A stretch of 64,000 bases of DNA, taken from assembly GCA_018902755.1 (NCBI GenBank), contig JAHIQI010000052.1, positions 155,008 to 219,007 on the forward strand, read 5' to 3'. This DNA is from Pseudomonadota bacterium (GTDB lineage: Bacteria; Desulfobacterota; Desulfarculia; Desulfarculales; Desulfarculaceae). The notes under the pieces were generated by a model that was not told the origin of the DNA, did not search any database, and saw only the letters and a program-made list of their open reading frames with translations. Positions 63,624 to 64,000 of this stretch are shown here, one piece after another; positions within the stretch are counted from its first letter, which is position 1; each line of letters opens with the position of its first letter. The position numbers and the translations under genes were made by a program.

Positions 63624-64000
63624 CTTAGAGGATGCCTCTATTTATTGATGTGACGGTACGCGAAAAGCCGTCTACTTTTTGGCAACCGCATGGGATTTCC
63701 CATGCGCTTTCTTAGAGGATGCCTCTATTTATTGATGTGACGGTACATCGTACTCGCCCAAATCCTCGTGAGATTTCTCGCCTCGATACGCTACGAAAAC
63801 TTAGAGGATGCCTCTATTTATTGATGTGACGGTACACCTGCTATTTTGGCATTATCACAAGAGTTCCACCTTAGAGGATGCCTCTATTTATTGATGTGAC
63901 GGTACTCCTTTTGTAAGGCAGCAATGAAGCTGAGAATTCCTTCAATGACTTAGAGGATGCCTCTAAGTTTTCGTAGCGTATCGAGGCGAGAAATCTCACG
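63624..64000 (+). CRISPR. Type III-E CRISPR array (continues or ends at window edge)
   Basis: Full repeats lie at 63624-63659, 63711-63746, 63800-63835 and 63870-63905; a fifth starts at 63949 but is disrupted after CTTAGAGGATGCCTCTA. Spacers are 51, 53, 34 and 43 bases, unusually uneven. The repeat's 5' part AGAGG-ATG-CCTCT is a short hairpin, and the 3' part TTGATGTGACGGTAC resembles, from memory, the crRNA tag of known Cas7-11 systems. Transcription should run rightwards from the leader. Confidence 0.9.

Larger units (their letters stand above)
16062..64000. mobile_element. Left portion of a selC-integrated genomic island or ICE-like element
   Basis: The island starts after tRNA-Sec with a tyrosine integrase and an excisionase-like HTH gene. 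It carries antirestriction, HerA-type ATPase, nuclease and many small element-specific genes, then accessory defence-type operons. Base composition is patchy: AT-rich blocks at about 22.3-23.9 kb and 51.0-53.5 kb lie within GC-rich surroundings. I recognised no relaxase, VirB4 set or phage structural gene, so mobility type (ICE, IME or phage-plasmid-like) is open. The right end is not in the window. Confidence 0.75.

Overview
The window looks like a GC-rich Desulfobacterota (Deltaproteobacteria, perhaps Desulfarculales-like) chromosome carrying the left part of a large integrated mobile element. This placement is inferred from gene content (selenocysteine tRNA, NtrC-type regulators, many two-component and c-di-GMP genes, several enoyl-CoA hydratases) and high-GC codon use; no phylogenetic marker was run.

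Positions 1-16061 are ordinary core genome: a diguanylate cyclase, a hybrid histidine kinase, a nitroreductase/enoyl-CoA hydratase pair, a NUDIX hydrolase, a flavin-binding PNPOx-fold protein, a sigma-54 activator with an alpha/beta hydrolase, an FmdB zinc ribbon, two Yip1-type membrane proteins with a second enoyl-CoA hydratase, a LysM coiled-coil protein and a tRNA nucleotidyltransferase. The core ends with a tRNA-Sec gene (selC).

Thirty bases after tRNA-Sec a tyrosine integrase begins a long island that runs off the right edge. From about 16.1 to 39.4 kb it carries, mostly on the minus strand, an excisionase-like HTH protein, two HerA/DUF87 ATPases with nuclease-like C-termini, a RecB/Cas4-type Fe-S nuclease directly coupled to one of them, an ArdC-type antirestriction protein, a DUF2958 protein, SEC-C, SWIM and zinc-ribbon proteins, and many small unknowns. 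It also holds a gene-poor stretch of about 1.2 kb that is strikingly purine/pyrimidine skewed. From 40.0 to 50.96 kb the plus strand holds a string of small accessory genes, several preceded by a hairpin just upstream of the ribosome-binding site. These include a PARP-like ADP-ribosyltransferase and an E2-like / JAMM peptidase / E1 (ThiF) trio that resembles a bacterial ubiquitin-like conjugation operon.

The most striking part is 51.0-64.0 kb, a type III-E (gRAMP/Craspase-like) CRISPR-Cas locus. In order it has a sigma-70-family protein, a zinc-finger (ZAS/zf-HC2) anti-sigma-like protein, a TPR-CHAT caspase-like protease (Csx29-like), a 1568-residue Cas7-11 with both expected catalytic Asp residues, an RT-Cas1 fusion, then a leader and CRISPR array. 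A two-repeat mini-array with the same repeat sits at 44.76-44.88 kb next to a copy of the same leader-like block, so the E2/JAMM/E1 operon and the Cas locus are bracketed by related sequence. No Csx30 or Csx31 was recognised. My working model is that target-RNA recognition by Cas7-11 activates the CHAT protease, which would cleave the anti-sigma-like protein (or another partner) and free the sigma factor. This is inference by analogy with Craspase. The array ends at the window edge in a fold-back inverted copy of one spacer, which could be real or an assembly artefact.
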